Below are positions 1 to 6,495 of a DNA stretch of 10,651 nt, piece by piece (position 1 is the stretch's first letter; each line of letters opens with the position of its first letter). Both the position numbers and the translations under genes were made by a program. Under the pieces are notes generated by a model. That model was not told where the DNA came from and searched no databases. It saw only the letters and a list, made by a program, of their open reading frames with translations. The DNA is from an uncultured Oscillospiraceae bacterium (lineage in GTDB: Bacteria > Bacillota > Clostridia > Oscillospirales > Oscillospiraceae), in contig CAKUAM010000070.1 of the NCBI GenBank assembly GCA_934636305.1, positions 1-10,651 on the forward strand, written 5' to 3'.

Positions 1-4
1 TATA

Positions 5-119
5 GTTGGTGCTGATTGGTGTGAGGGTCCACCTGTTCCCATACCGAACACAGAAGTTAAGCTCACATGCGCCGAAAATACTTGCCGGGTGACTGGCCGG
101 GAAAATAGGTAGTGCCAAC
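5..119 (+). rRNA. rrf: 5S ribosomal RNA, copy 1
   Basis: This is a 115-nt 5S rRNA of the large ribosomal subunit. The conserved internal segment around CCATACCGAACACAGAAGTT is intact. The ends pair to form helix I: GTTGGTGCT at 5-13 with AGTGCCAAC at 111-119, all Watson-Crick or G-U pairs. Helix III and helix IV/V sequences are also recognisable, with CTTGCCGGG and its partner near 81-101. It is followed directly by a hairpin with a T-run. Only four bases precede it in the window, so whether a 23S gene, another 5S or a tRNA lies upstream cannot be told. The ends were placed by helix I pairing and may be off by one to three bases. Confidence 0.96.
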
Positions 120-121
120 AT

Positions 122-156
122 AAAAGAAACCTGATTTCTGATCAGGTTTCTTTTTT
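122..156 (+). terminator. Hairpin with T-run after 5S copy 1
   Basis: A perfect 14-bp stem (122-135 with 141-154), loop TTCTG, ends in TTTTTT. It has the form of an intrinsic terminator. However, the second 5S begins only five bases later with no room for a promoter, so some read-through or processing at this hairpin is implied. Confidence 0.85.
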
Positions 157-161
157 GCCAA

Positions 162-276
162 GTCGGTGTTGATTGCCATGAGGGTCCACCTGTTCCCATA
201 CCGAACACAGAAGTTAAGCTCATGGTCGCTGACAATACTTGTCGGGTGACTGACCGGAAAGATAGGTAATGCCGAC
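162..276 (+). rRNA. rrf: 5S ribosomal RNA, copy 2
   Basis: This second 5S rRNA is also 115 nt and keeps the same conserved core (AGGGTCCACCTGTTCCCATA onward). Helix I is GTCGGTGTT (162-170) with AATGCCGAC (268-276). By eye it differs from copy 1 at about 17 of 115 positions. Several differences are paired substitutions that preserve helices: TGTGAG/CTCACA becomes CATGAG/CTCATG, GCC/GGC becomes GTC/GAC, and U-A becomes C-G in helix I. Both copies therefore look functional. There is no promoter between the copies, so this one probably depends on the upstream transcript. Confidence 0.96.
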
Positions 277-279
277 ATT

Positions 280-314
280 AAAAGCGCCTGCTGCAAGCTG
301 CAGCAGGCGCTTTT
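280..314. terminator. Bidirectional terminator after 5S copy 2
   Basis: A perfect 16-bp GC-rich stem (280-295 with 299-314), flanked by AAAA on the left and TTTT on the right. On the plus strand it ends the 5S transcript. On the minus strand the flanking A4 becomes a T-run and could also stop transcription coming from galE. Confidence 0.9.
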
Positions 315-321
315 GTCGTAA

Positions 322-357
322 GAATCCCCCGCAGCACGCATGTGCTGCGGGGGATTC
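322..357 (-). terminator. Hairpin downstream of galE
   Basis: A perfect 16-bp stem, GAATCCCCCGCAGCAC (322-337) with its complement at 342-357, lies 27 bases past the galE stop. Reading on the minus strand it is followed by TTACGAC rather than a clean T-run. It may be a weak terminator or a 3'-end stabilising hairpin, backed up by the stronger hairpin at 280-314. Confidence 0.6.
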
Positions 358-383
358 CAGTTAAATGTATGAATGAAATGCGG

Positions 384-1391
384 TCAATAGCCGGTCGGAT
401 TCTTGCTCTGCCAGTTCCAGCTGTCGCGGCACATATCGGCGACATCCTTTTTGGCCTGCCAGCCAAGTACCTGCCTTGCCTTGGTGGGATCTGCATATAC
501 CGTGGCGAGATCACCGGCACGGCGCGGACCGATAACATACGGGACATCCACATGGTTGACATCCGCAAACGTATGTACCATTTCCAGAACACTGACGCCG
601 TGGCCGGTGCCAAGGTTGAAAATCTCACAGCCCGTATGCTGCTCGGCGTACTGGATGGCACACAGATGACCATCTGCCAGATCAACAACATGAATATAGT
701 CGCGCACGCCCGTGCCATCCGGTGTGTCATAGTCATCGCCAAAGACGGTCAGCTTTTCCCGGCGGCCAATGGCAACCTGCGTGATATAAGGCATCAGGTT
801 GTTCGGAATGCCGTTTGGATTTTCACCAATCAGGCCGGACTCGTGTGCGCCGATAGGATTGAAATAGCGAAGAAGGACGACACTGAGCGCGGGATCAGCC
901 TTGCAGGCGGATTTCAGAATTTCTTCGATCATAAACTTGGTCCAACCATAGGGGTTGGAGCAGTTGCCGGTTTGAGCTGTTTCGTAAAGCGGAGCCGGCT
1001 GATCGCCATAGACGGTAGCTGATGAGGAAAACACAAACTGGTGGCAGTTATGTGCGCGCATAACCTCCAGAACAGTCAGCGTGGAATCAAGGTTGTTTCG
1101 GTAATAAAGGAGCGGCTTCTGCACGGATTCTCCGACAGCCTTCAGACCAGCAAAATGGATGACGCCCGTGATGGAATAGTCAGTAAAGACCTTTTCCATT
1201 GCAGCCTTGTCGCAGCAATCTGCTTCCACAAAGGCCGGACGCTTGCCGGTGATCGTCTCAATCCGGTCAATGACCTTCGGAGAGCTGTTATACAGATTGT
1301 CCACAAGCACGATGTCAAGTCCGGCCTGAAGCAGAGAAACAGCTGTGTGGCTGCCAATAAAGCCGGCACCGCCGGTTAAAAGAATGGCCAT
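384..1391 (-). CDS. galE: UDP-glucose 4-epimerase
   Basis: GalE interconverts UDP-glucose and UDP-galactose in the cytoplasm using bound NAD. It serves galactose use and the supply of UDP-galactose for glycans. The 335-residue protein is the usual size for the family. An N-terminal Rossmann fold begins with the NAD-binding motif TGGAGFIGSH (6-15). The SSSATVYGD stretch (122-130) holds the catalytic Ser, and NPYGWTK carries Tyr148 and Lys152 of the YxxxK pair. NPIGAH, GTGVRDYIHV and the C-terminal GWQAKKD are typical GalE segments. The start is supported by AGGAGG about seven bases upstream and a strong promoter. The gene stands alone, divergent from tdk; no galK or galT is in view. Identification is firm from family knowledge. 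Confidence 0.97.
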   Translation of the reverse strand: MAILLTGGAGFIGSHTAVSLLQAGLDIVLVDNLYNSSPKVIDRIETITGKRPAFVEADCCDKAAMEKVFTDYSITGVIHFAGLKAVGESVQKPLLYYRNNLDSTLTVLEVMRAHNCHQFVFSSSATVYGDQPAPLYETAQTGNCSNPYGWTKFMIEEILKSACKADPALSVVLLRYFNPIGAHESGLIGENPNGIPNNLMPYITQVAIGRREKLTVFGDDYDTPDGTGVRDYIHVVDLADGHLCAIQYAEQHTGCEIFNLGTGHGVSVLEMVHTFADVNHVDVPYVIGPRRAGDLATVYADPTKARQVLGWQAKKDVADMCRDSWNWQSKNPTGY

Positions 1392-1402
1392 AAGTAAACC
1401 TC

Positions 1403-1419
1403 CTGAATCTTGGATTCAG
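1403..1419 (-). promoter_or_regulatory. Inverted repeat at the galE transcription start
   Basis: CTGAATC (1403-1409) and GATTCAG (1413-1419) form a perfect 7-bp inverted repeat with a 3-base spacer. It covers the predicted transcription start and lies just upstream of the ribosome binding site. It could be a repressor operator or a small 5' leader hairpin; the sequence cannot tell which. Confidence 0.45.
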
Positions 1420-1423
1420 TGGA

Positions 1424-1452
1424 AGTATAGCACGGTTGGAAAGAAAGTGCAA
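1424..1452 (-). promoter_or_regulatory. galE promoter (sigma-A type)
   Basis: On the minus strand TTGCAC (1447-1452) lies 17 bases from TATACT (1424-1429). Both hexamers match the sigma-A consensus at five of six positions. Transcription should begin near 1417, giving a leader of about 26 bases. Confidence 0.85.
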
Positions 1453-1525
1453 GGAGATTTCCCGTGCCGCAGTTCCCATTTTAGAAAAGAGAGGGGTTCG
1501 CAATGGGGAAAATCGCGAATTGCAC

Positions 1526-1554
1526 TTCCCAAGAAAGTCGTGTTCTGGTATAAT
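1526..1554 (+). promoter_or_regulatory. tdk-deo-cdd operon promoter
   Basis: A perfect TATAAT (1549-1554) is preceded by TGG, giving an extended -10. A weak -35 (TTCCCA, 1526-1531) lies 17 bases away. The transcript should start near 1561, about 23 bases before the tdk start codon. It is the only good promoter seen for the five-gene operon. Confidence 0.8.
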
Positions 1555-1583
1555 AATCAGACTGAGGGGAAGGGGATGAGAAT

Positions 1584-2198
1584 ATGGCAAAGCTGTATTT
1601 CAAGTACGGCGCAATGGGGTCAAGCAAGACGGCAACCGCGCTCATCACAAAGTACAACTATGAGGAACGCGGCATGAAGGTCTGGCTGATTAAGCCATCT
1701 GCGGACGACCGCGACGGCGCATTTACGCTGCGTTCCCGCATTGGTCTGACAGCGCAGTGTGAGGCAATTGGGCCCGACTGCGATTTGTGCGCGCTGTATG
1801 CTGCGCGTGACCGAGCGGATGTAATTATTGTGGACGAATGCCAGTTTATGACATGCGCGCAGATTGACCAGCTGCGTGAGCTTGTCGATCGCGAAAATTT
1901 GCCGGTTTTGTGCTTTGGTCTGCGTACGGATTTCCAGACGAAGCTCTTTCCCGGCAGCCGCAGATTGTTTGAACTGGCCGACTCCATTACAGAGATCAAG
2001 ACCATCTGCGACTGCGGCCGCAAGGCGACAACAAACGCACGTATCAGCCCGGATGGGTATGTCGTGACAGAGGGGGACCAAGTATTCCTGGGCGGTAACG
2101 ACAGCTATATCGCCATGTGTCATAAATGCTATCAGGATTATATTAAGGAACATAGAAAGGTGGAATTACTCCATGGAACTGAAAGAGATTCTGAGTAA
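1584..2198 (+). CDS. tdk: Thymidine kinase (type II)
   Basis: Tdk phosphorylates thymidine (and deoxyuridine) to the monophosphate with ATP, the salvage route into DNA precursors. The 204-residue protein shows the P-loop GAMGSSKT (9-16), and the VDECQF motif (83-88) with catalytic Glu85. The [14 protein letters not shown] stretch (112-125) is typical of the substrate-binding lasso region. A zinc site is formed by CDCGRKA (Cys142, Cys144) and CHKC (Cys179, Cys182). The P-loop reads SSK where many relatives have SGK. The start is chosen for the purine-rich AGGGGAAGGGGA just upstream. It is the first gene of the salvage operon and its 3' end overlaps deoC by 26 bases, suggesting translational coupling. 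Identification is firm. Confidence 0.96.
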   Translation: MAKLYFKYGAMGSSKTATALITKYNYEERGMKVWLIKPSADDRDGAFTLRSRIGLTAQCEAIGPDCDLCALYAARDRADVIIVDECQFMTCAQIDQLRELVDRENLPVLCFGLRTDFQTKLFPGSRRLFELADSITEIKTICDCGRKATTNARISPDGYVVTEGDQVFLGGNDSYIAMCHKCYQDYIKEHRKVELLHGTERDSE

Positions 2199-2838
2199 AG
2201 TCGATCATACGCTTCTCGCCCAGACGGCGACCTGGGCGCAGATCCAGGCAATCTGCGACGACGGAATGAAATACCAGACGGCGTCTGTCTGCATTCCGGC
2301 TTCGTATGTCAGGCAGGCCAAGGATTATGTTGGCGGCAGGCTTGCAATCTGCACAGTCATCGGCTTCCCCAATGGCTATGACACCACAAAGGCCAAGTGC
2401 TTCGAGGCTTCTGACGCCGTTGAAAACGGTGCGGACGAGGTGGATATGGTCATCAACATCGGCTGGGTCAAGGATCAGAAGTGGGACGAGCTGCTGAGCG
2501 AGATCCAGGCGGTTAAGGCTGCGTGCCATGGCAAGCTTCTGAAGGTCATCATTGAGACGTGCCTGCTGACGGATGAGGAGAAAATCAAACTGTGCGAGAT
2601 CGTCTCAAACTCCGGCGCGGATTACATCAAAACCTCTACCGGCTTCTCCACCGGCGGTGCGACGTTCCACGATGTGGAGCTGTTTGCCAAGCATGTGAAG
2701 CCCGGCGTCAGGATCAAGGCAGCCGGCGGCATTTCGTCGCTGGAGGATGCAGAAAAGTTCATCGAGCTTGGTGCGTCCCGTCTTGGCACCAGCCGTGTTG
2801 TGAAGATCGTCAAAAAGCTGGAGGAAGAAAACAAATAG
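2173..2838 (+). CDS. deoC: Deoxyribose-phosphate aldolase
   Basis: DeoC cleaves 2-deoxy-D-ribose-5-phosphate to acetaldehyde and glyceraldehyde-3-phosphate, the last step of deoxynucleoside breakdown. The 221 residues form a single class I aldolase TIM barrel. Lys153 in [14 protein letters not shown] is the Schiff-base lysine, Lys182 in RIKAAGGI is the second catalytic lysine, and Asp91 in EVDMVINIG completes the triad. The start overlaps the end of tdk by 26 bases and has GAAAGGTGG nine bases upstream. The stop codon is unusual: TAG is made of the TA flank of the repeat element beginning at 2838 plus that element's first G. The last residues (KKLEEENK) look like a normal DeoC tail, so the protein is probably complete. 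Confidence 0.97.
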   Translation: MELKEILSKVDHTLLAQTATWAQIQAICDDGMKYQTASVCIPASYVRQAKDYVGGRLAICTVIGFPNGYDTTKAKCFEASDAVENGADEVDMVINIGWVKDQKWDELLSEIQAVKAACHGKLLKVIIETCLLTDEEKIKLCEIVSNSGADYIKTSTGFSTGGATFHDVELFAKHVKPGVRIKAAGGISSLEDAEKFIELGASRLGTSRVVKIVKKLEEENK

Positions 2839-3000
2839 GGCAACACCGTACAATTGCGGCTACGCGCTTCGCTGGATCTTTTCCACCAAATCTGCGGTTT
2901 GAAAAGCTTGAAATACATACAGTATTCCTGCACGTTTCAAACCTTGACCTGGCGAAAAATCTCTCGCCGAATCTGCTTGCCGAATTGTGCGGTGTTACCA
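2838..3000. repeat. Palindromic MITE-like element E1 in the deo operon
   Basis: This 163-bp non-coding element fills most of the deoC-deoD gap. Its ends are inverted repeats: GGGCAACACCGTACAATT (2838-2855) and AATTGTGCGGTGTTACCA (2983-3000), complementary at 15 of 18 positions. TA flanks both sides (2836-2837, 3001-3002), as expected for a TA target duplication. Inside, 9-bp perfect arms (GGTTTGAAA at 2896-2904, TTTCAAACC at 2935-2943) enclose the core motif at 2907-2932. A smaller AATAC/GTATT hairpin lies within the core. The core, overall length and position of the core match element E2 at 8384-8543. No transposase is encoded. The mobile origin is inferred; a structured RNA family with a conserved loop is the main alternative. 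Confidence 0.75.
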
Positions 3001-3051
3001 TAAACATATTGGATCATCTGACCGCATAAGAATAGAAAGGAGTAACTAACA

Positions 3052-3795
3052 ATGGCTAATTATCCGACTCCGCATATCAATGCAAAACCCGGGGACTTCG
3101 GAAAGACCGTCCTCATGCCCGGCGATCCGCTGCGTGCAAAGTTCATTGCAGAAAACTTCTTGGAAAATGCTGTGCTTGTCAATAATGTCCGCGGTGTACA
3201 GGGGTATACCGGCACCTACCATGGCACGAAAATTTCTGTCATGGCATCCGGTATGGGCATGCCGTCCATTGGCATTTATTCGTGGGAGCTGTTCACCGTT
3301 TTTGAGGTGGAGAACATCATCCGCATCGGCTCGACCGGCGCAATGCAGGAGAATATCAACCTGCGCGATATTGTGATCGGCCAGGCGGCATGCACCGATT
3401 CCAACTGGGCCAGCCAGTACCATCTGGCGGGCACGTTCGCGCCGATTGCCGACTATCACATGCTGGAGACGTGCGTGGAAACTGCGAAGGAGCTGGGCCT
3501 GCCGTATCATGTTGGCAATATCCTTTCGTCTGACCGTTTCTACGGCGACGACGGCGACATGCCGGAGGGAATGACTGCAACCCACGGGTGGAGAAAGATG
3601 GGGGTGCTGGCCGTCGAGATGGAGGCCGCAGCGCTTTATATGAACGCGGCGCGCGCCGGCAAGCATGCACTGGCTATGTGCACCGTCTCGGATCATCTGC
3701 TCCGTCAGGAATACACCACTGCAGAGGAGCGGCAGAACGGCTTCACGAACATGATGAAGCTGGCACTGGAAACTGCAGTAAAGCTGGAGAAATAA
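3052..3795 (+). CDS. deoD: Purine-nucleoside phosphorylase, DeoD type
   Basis: DeoD phosphorolyses purine nucleosides and deoxynucleosides to the free base and (deoxy)ribose-1-phosphate. The 247-residue length and motifs fit the hexameric bacterial class rather than the trimeric one. His8 lies in the N-terminal PTPHI, and the phosphate-binding GDPLRAK holds Gly24 and Arg28. Arg91 and Ser94 are in RIGSTGA. The ribose/base-binding VEMEAAALY spans 188-196. Asp214 in TVSDH is the general acid on the purine, and Arg227 is its partner. AGAAAGGAG sits nine bases before the start. deoB follows after only three bases. Repeat E1 separates it from deoC, but no convincing promoter is seen there, so it is probably still cotranscribed from tdk. 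Confidence 0.96.
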   Translation: MANYPTPHINAKPGDFGKTVLMPGDPLRAKFIAENFLENAVLVNNVRGVQGYTGTYHGTKISVMASGMGMPSIGIYSWELFTVFEVENIIRIGSTGAMQENINLRDIVIGQAACTDSNWASQYHLAGTFAPIADYHMLETCVETAKELGLPYHVGNILSSDRFYGDDGDMPEGMTATHGWRKMGVLAVEMEAAALYMNAARAGKHALAMCTVSDHLLRQEYTTAEERQNGFTNMMKLALETAVKLEK

Positions 3796-3798
3796 ACT

Positions 3799-4959
3799 AT
3801 GAAGCGCGTTTTTTTGATTGTGCTGGATTCCTGCGGCATCGGCTATGAGCCGGATGCAGCAGATTTTGGCGATGTTGGCGCCAATACGCTGCGTACCTGC
3901 AGCCAGTCGCCGAAGTTCCAGATGGAAAACCTGATTTCCATGGGTCTCGGAGATCTGGATGGGGTGGATTATCTGCCAAAGACGGATAAACCGCAGGCTG
4001 CGCTGGCCCGCCTGCAGGAGCTTTCCCGCGGCAAGGACACGACGATTGGTCACTGGGAGATTGCAGGAATTGTATCCCCGCAGCCGCTGCCGACCTTCCC
4101 GGACGGGTTCCCGGAGGAGGTCCTGAAGCCCTTCCGGGAGCAGACGGGCAGAGGCGTTTTGTGCAACAAGCCCTATTCCGGAACGGAGGTTATCAAGGAT
4201 TATGGCCGTCAGCACGTGGAAACCGGGGATCTGATTGTCTACACCTCGGCAGATTCTGTGTTCCAGATTGCGGCGCATGAGTCTGTGGTGCCGCCGGAGC
4301 AGCTGTATGAGTATTGCCGGATTGCGCGGAAGATTCTGCGCGGGAAATACGGCGTGGGACGCGTGATTGCCCGCCCGTTTGAGGGAGAATGGCCGTACAC
4401 GCGCACATCCAGACGGCATGATTTTTCGCTGGAGCCGCCGGAGAGAACGCTGTTGAATGCAGTTGTGGACGCCGGGCAGCAGATGATTGCCGTCGGCAAG
4501 ATCCACGATATCTTTGCCGGGGAAGGCATGACAGAGTTTACGTATACGACCGGCAATACAGACGGTCTGGCAAAGACGATGGCATATGCGGAGCGGGAGT
4601 TCCAGGGACTCTGCTTTGTCAATCTGGTCGACTTTGACATGCTTTACGGTCACCGGCGCAATCCGGATGGCTATGCCGCCGCGCTCCACGAGTTTGACGC
4701 GTGGCTGCCGGAGTTTCTTGCAAAGCTTGGCGAGGATGACTGCGTCATCATCACGGCGGATCATGGCTGCGACCCTGGCTATCTCAAGCATACAGATCAC
4801 ACGCGGGAGTATATTCCCATGATTGCGCTGGGCAAGAGGATCAGGCCCGTGAATCTCGGCACGCGGCAGGGCTTCTGCGACATCGCTGCAACGGTGGCGG
4901 AACTCCTTGACGTGCCTTATCAGACACCGGGCAAGAGCTTCGCACAGGAAATTATCTGA
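3799..4959 (+). CDS. deoB: Phosphopentomutase
   Basis: DeoB moves the phosphate of ribose-1-phosphate or deoxyribose-1-phosphate to C5, linking DeoD to DeoC and to the pentose phosphate pathway. The 386 residues form an alkaline-phosphatase-superfamily enzyme with two metals. Asp10 in the N-terminal VLDSCGIG is a metal ligand. Thr81 in KDTTIGHWE is the expected phosphorylated threonine. Asp280 and His285 (DFDMLYGH), Asp321 and His322 (TADHG) and His334 (TDHTREYIP) supply the remaining ligands. The insertion domain occupies roughly residues 100-215. The start lies three bases after the deoD stop, with GGAG inside the end of deoD serving as ribosome binding site. Identification is firm. Confidence 0.97.
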   Translation: MKRVFLIVLDSCGIGYEPDAADFGDVGANTLRTCSQSPKFQMENLISMGLGDLDGVDYLPKTDKPQAALARLQELSRGKDTTIGHWEIAGIVSPQPLPTFPDGFPEEVLKPFREQTGRGVLCNKPYSGTEVIKDYGRQHVETGDLIVYTSADSVFQIAAHESVVPPEQLYEYCRIARKILRGKYGVGRVIARPFEGEWPYTRTSRRHDFSLEPPERTLLNAVVDAGQQMIAVGKIHDIFAGEGMTEFTYTTGNTDGLAKTMAYAEREFQGLCFVNLVDFDMLYGHRRNPDGYAAALHEFDAWLPEFLAKLGEDDCVIITADHGCDPGYLKHTDHTREYIPMIALGKRIRPVNLGTRQGFCDIAATVAELLDVPYQTPGKSFAQEII

Positions 4960-4975
4960 AAGGAGACTTGCATAT

Positions 4976-5386
4976 ATGACACCCGAGGCGCTGGTTCAGG
5001 AGGCTATGCAGGCCATGCAGAATGCCTATGTGCCGTATTCCGGCTTCAAGGTTGGCGCTGCGCTTTTATGTGCAGATGGTACGGTGTACCGCGGCTGCAA
5101 CATTGAAAACGCGGCCTATGGCCCATCCAACTGTGCGGAGCGTACGGCAATTTTCAAGGCTGTCTCTGAGGGGCACCGGTCTTTCACGGCCATTGCCGTT
5201 GTCGGCGGAAAAAATGGGGCTGTGACGGATATTTTCCCGCCCTGCGGTGTCTGCCGGCAGGTGATGCAGGAATTCTGCGCGCCGGATTTCATGATCTACA
5301 TGGGCCGCGGGGATGGCAGCTATGTGGCGGTTCGCCTCGATGCACTGCTGCCATATGGCTTTTCCGCGGAAAAATATATGCGGTAA
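4976..5386 (+). CDS. cdd: Cytidine deaminase
   Basis: Cdd converts cytidine and deoxycytidine to uridine and deoxyuridine. With 136 residues it is the small homotetrameric class that uses one zinc. NCAERTA holds zinc ligand Cys53 and the catalytic Glu55. PPCGVCRQ holds Cys90 and Cys93. The substrate-binding FKVGAAL and GCNIENAAYGPS stretches are present. The frame is open further upstream to 4907, but those codons lie inside deoB. The ATG at 4976 is preferred because AAAGGAG precedes it by ten bases and the protein then has the normal N-terminus. It is the last gene of the operon and is followed by a strong terminator. Confidence 0.96.
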   Translation: MTPEALVQEAMQAMQNAYVPYSGFKVGAALLCADGTVYRGCNIENAAYGPSNCAERTAIFKAVSEGHRSFTAIAVVGGKNGAVTDIFPPCGVCRQVMQEFCAPDFMIYMGRGDGSYVAVRLDALLPYGFSAEKYMR

Positions 5387-5401
5387 TCTGGAAAGAACAA
5401 G

Positions 5402-5440
5402 CGTCCGGATACTGGCCTGGCCAGTATCCGGACGTTTTCT
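5402..5440. terminator. Bidirectional terminator between cdd and the PHP gene
   Basis: A perfect 14-bp stem (5402-5415 with 5421-5434), which could zip two bases further, is followed by TTTTCTGTTT. It ends the tdk-cdd operon on the plus strand. On the minus strand the stem is followed by CTTGTTCTTT, so it can also end the converging PHP gene. Confidence 0.92.
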
Positions 5441-5442
5441 GT

Positions 5443-6288
5443 TTATTGGTTGGCGCGTGCCCGAAGCGCATTGCAGAAGATCTGCGGAACAACAAGGTTT
5501 CCTTGCCCGGAACCGAGCTGGATGGAGGGCTTGTTGCCGCCGTGATAGTCGCTGCCGCCACTCTCCAACAGATCAAGCGCCTGGGCCTGAGCAGCCAGCC
5601 ACGACGTGTCCTCGGACGTGTATGTGGAATAACGCGTTTCCAGACCATCCAGGCCGTGCGCGGCCAGCAGCGGCAGCAGCTGCGCGGCGGTCTGCCGGGG
5701 AACGCTGTGAAGCGGATGGGCCCATACGGCGACGGCGCCCCATGTATGAACCGCCTCAATTGCATGCAGGATGGAGGGCCGCGGCGGCGGTGTATAAAAG
5801 CCGCCGCCAGCGCACAGGAAGCGGTCAAATGCGTCGGAGATGGACACGGCCGCGCCGCCCTGCATCAGCAGCTGCGCAATCTGCACACGATTGGGCGTCC
5901 GGCCATGGCTGAGCGCCAGAAGCGCATCGCGGCTGACGGGGTACCCGGCAGCCTGCAGCCGGTCGGCACAGATAAGCTCCTGCTGTGTTTTGGCTTCGTT
6001 GTAACCTAGGCAGAAGGCCTCTGCCTCCGGCATGCTTTGCTCCGGCAGAAACAGCGCCAGCAGATGCAGCTCCTGCGGGCCGAGCTGCGTGGTCAATTCC
6101 ACACCGGGAACCGGTTCCATGCTGAGTGCACGGCCAGCAGCACAAAATCGATGCAGACCTGCTGTCGTATTGTGGTCGGTCAGCGCAAGGCTTTTCAGGC
6201 CAAGCAGCTTTGCCTGCTGGCATAGTGTCTCCGGCGTGCATGTTCCGTCGGAAAAGATAGAATGTGTATGCAAATCACAGCGGTCCAT
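5443..6288 (-). CDS. PHP-domain phosphoesterase (RNase AM/YciV-like)
   Basis: This 281-residue cytoplasmic protein is a PHP-domain metal-dependent phosphoesterase. Relatives such as RNase AM (YciV) act on 3',5'-nucleoside bisphosphates and the 5' ends of short RNAs; that substrate is only inferred here. Metal ligands are visible in order: DLHTHS (His7, His9) with SDGT (Asp14), LTDHNT (Asp38, His39), PGVE (Glu64), His75 in ELHLLAL, WAHP (His191) and GGSDYHG (Asp247, His249). A middle segment with SHGRTPNRVQIAQLL fits the insertion region of this family. The frame extends 19 codons further upstream, but the start at 6288 is chosen because GGGAGG lies six bases before it and the protein then begins at MDRCDLHTH. 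It converges with the salvage operon. Confidence 0.88.
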   Translation of the reverse strand: MDRCDLHTHSIFSDGTCTPETLCQQAKLLGLKSLALTDHNTTAGLHRFCAAGRALSMEPVPGVELTTQLGPQELHLLALFLPEQSMPEAEAFCLGYNEAKTQQELICADRLQAAGYPVSRDALLALSHGRTPNRVQIAQLLMQGGAAVSISDAFDRFLCAGGGFYTPPPRPSILHAIEAVHTWGAVAVWAHPLHSVPRQTAAQLLPLLAAHGLDGLETRYSTYTSEDTSWLAAQAQALDLLESGGSDYHGGNKPSIQLGSGQGNLVVPQIFCNALRARANQ

Positions 6289-6316
6289 GCGGCACCTCCC
6301 GATCCAGAATACCGTG

Positions 6317-6345
6317 ATTATACAGGATCGGACACGATCCGGCAA
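6317..6345 (-). promoter_or_regulatory. Promoter of the PHP gene with an internal inverted repeat
   Basis: On the minus strand TTGCCG (6340-6345) lies 17 bases from a perfect TATAAT (6317-6322). The spacer contains GGATCG-GACA-CGATCC (6325-6340), a perfect 6-bp inverted repeat placed where a repressor would block polymerase. The promoter is well supported; the operator is inference. Confidence 0.75.
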
Positions 6346-6422
6346 GACAGGGACGAAAAAAGGAAGCTTTTTTGTAAAAAATCAGCGGAAAAATCCAGTC
6401 TGGAGCGCACAGGGAAATCTTT

Positions 6423-6478
6423 ATGCAACTTGCATGTTTTTTGGAAAATGAATTTGTGTAATTCACAAAAAATTCACA
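6423..6478 (+). promoter_or_regulatory. Candidate operator cluster upstream of the symporter
   Basis: Three repeat patterns lie just upstream of the promoter. ATGCAA-C-TTGCAT (6423-6435) is a perfect inverted repeat. TTTGTG-TAATT-CACAAA (6453-6469) is a 6-bp inverted repeat. AATTCACA occurs twice (6460-6467, 6471-6478) with an 11-bp period, so both copies face the same side of the helix. Direct repeats about 18 bases upstream of a -35 suit an AraC-type activator such as the YesN-like regulator encoded nearby; this link is inferred. Confidence 0.5.
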
Positions 6479-6495
6479 TTTTGATATGCATACCA

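Noticed and set aside
342..1022. Long plus-strand frame opposite galE
   Set aside because: It is antisense to a complete GalE with all motifs, has no ribosome binding site and shows no recognisable domain.
2838..3000. E1 as a protein-coding fragment or riboswitch
   Set aside because: No conserved frame is visible. Its terminal inverted repeats, TA flanks and a sister element in an unrelated location argue for a repeat rather than a deoD-specific leader.
2985..3037. A promoter for deoD supplied by the right end of E1
   Set aside because: Candidate hexamers (TTGTGC, TTACCA, TTGGAT) have no matching -10 at 16-18 bases, so there is no acceptable sigma-A promoter here.
3046..4800. A 584-codon open frame on the minus strand across deoD and deoB
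   Set aside because: It is antisense to two genes with complete catalytic motifs. Its translation has no recognisable domain and is rich in Arg, His and Cys, as is typical of an opposite-strand shadow in GC-rich coding DNA.
6354..6372. A/T-rich hairpin AAAAAAG-GAAG-CTTTTTT as a terminator
   Set aside because: The stem has a single G-C pair and no gene ends upstream; it lies upstream of two divergent promoters.
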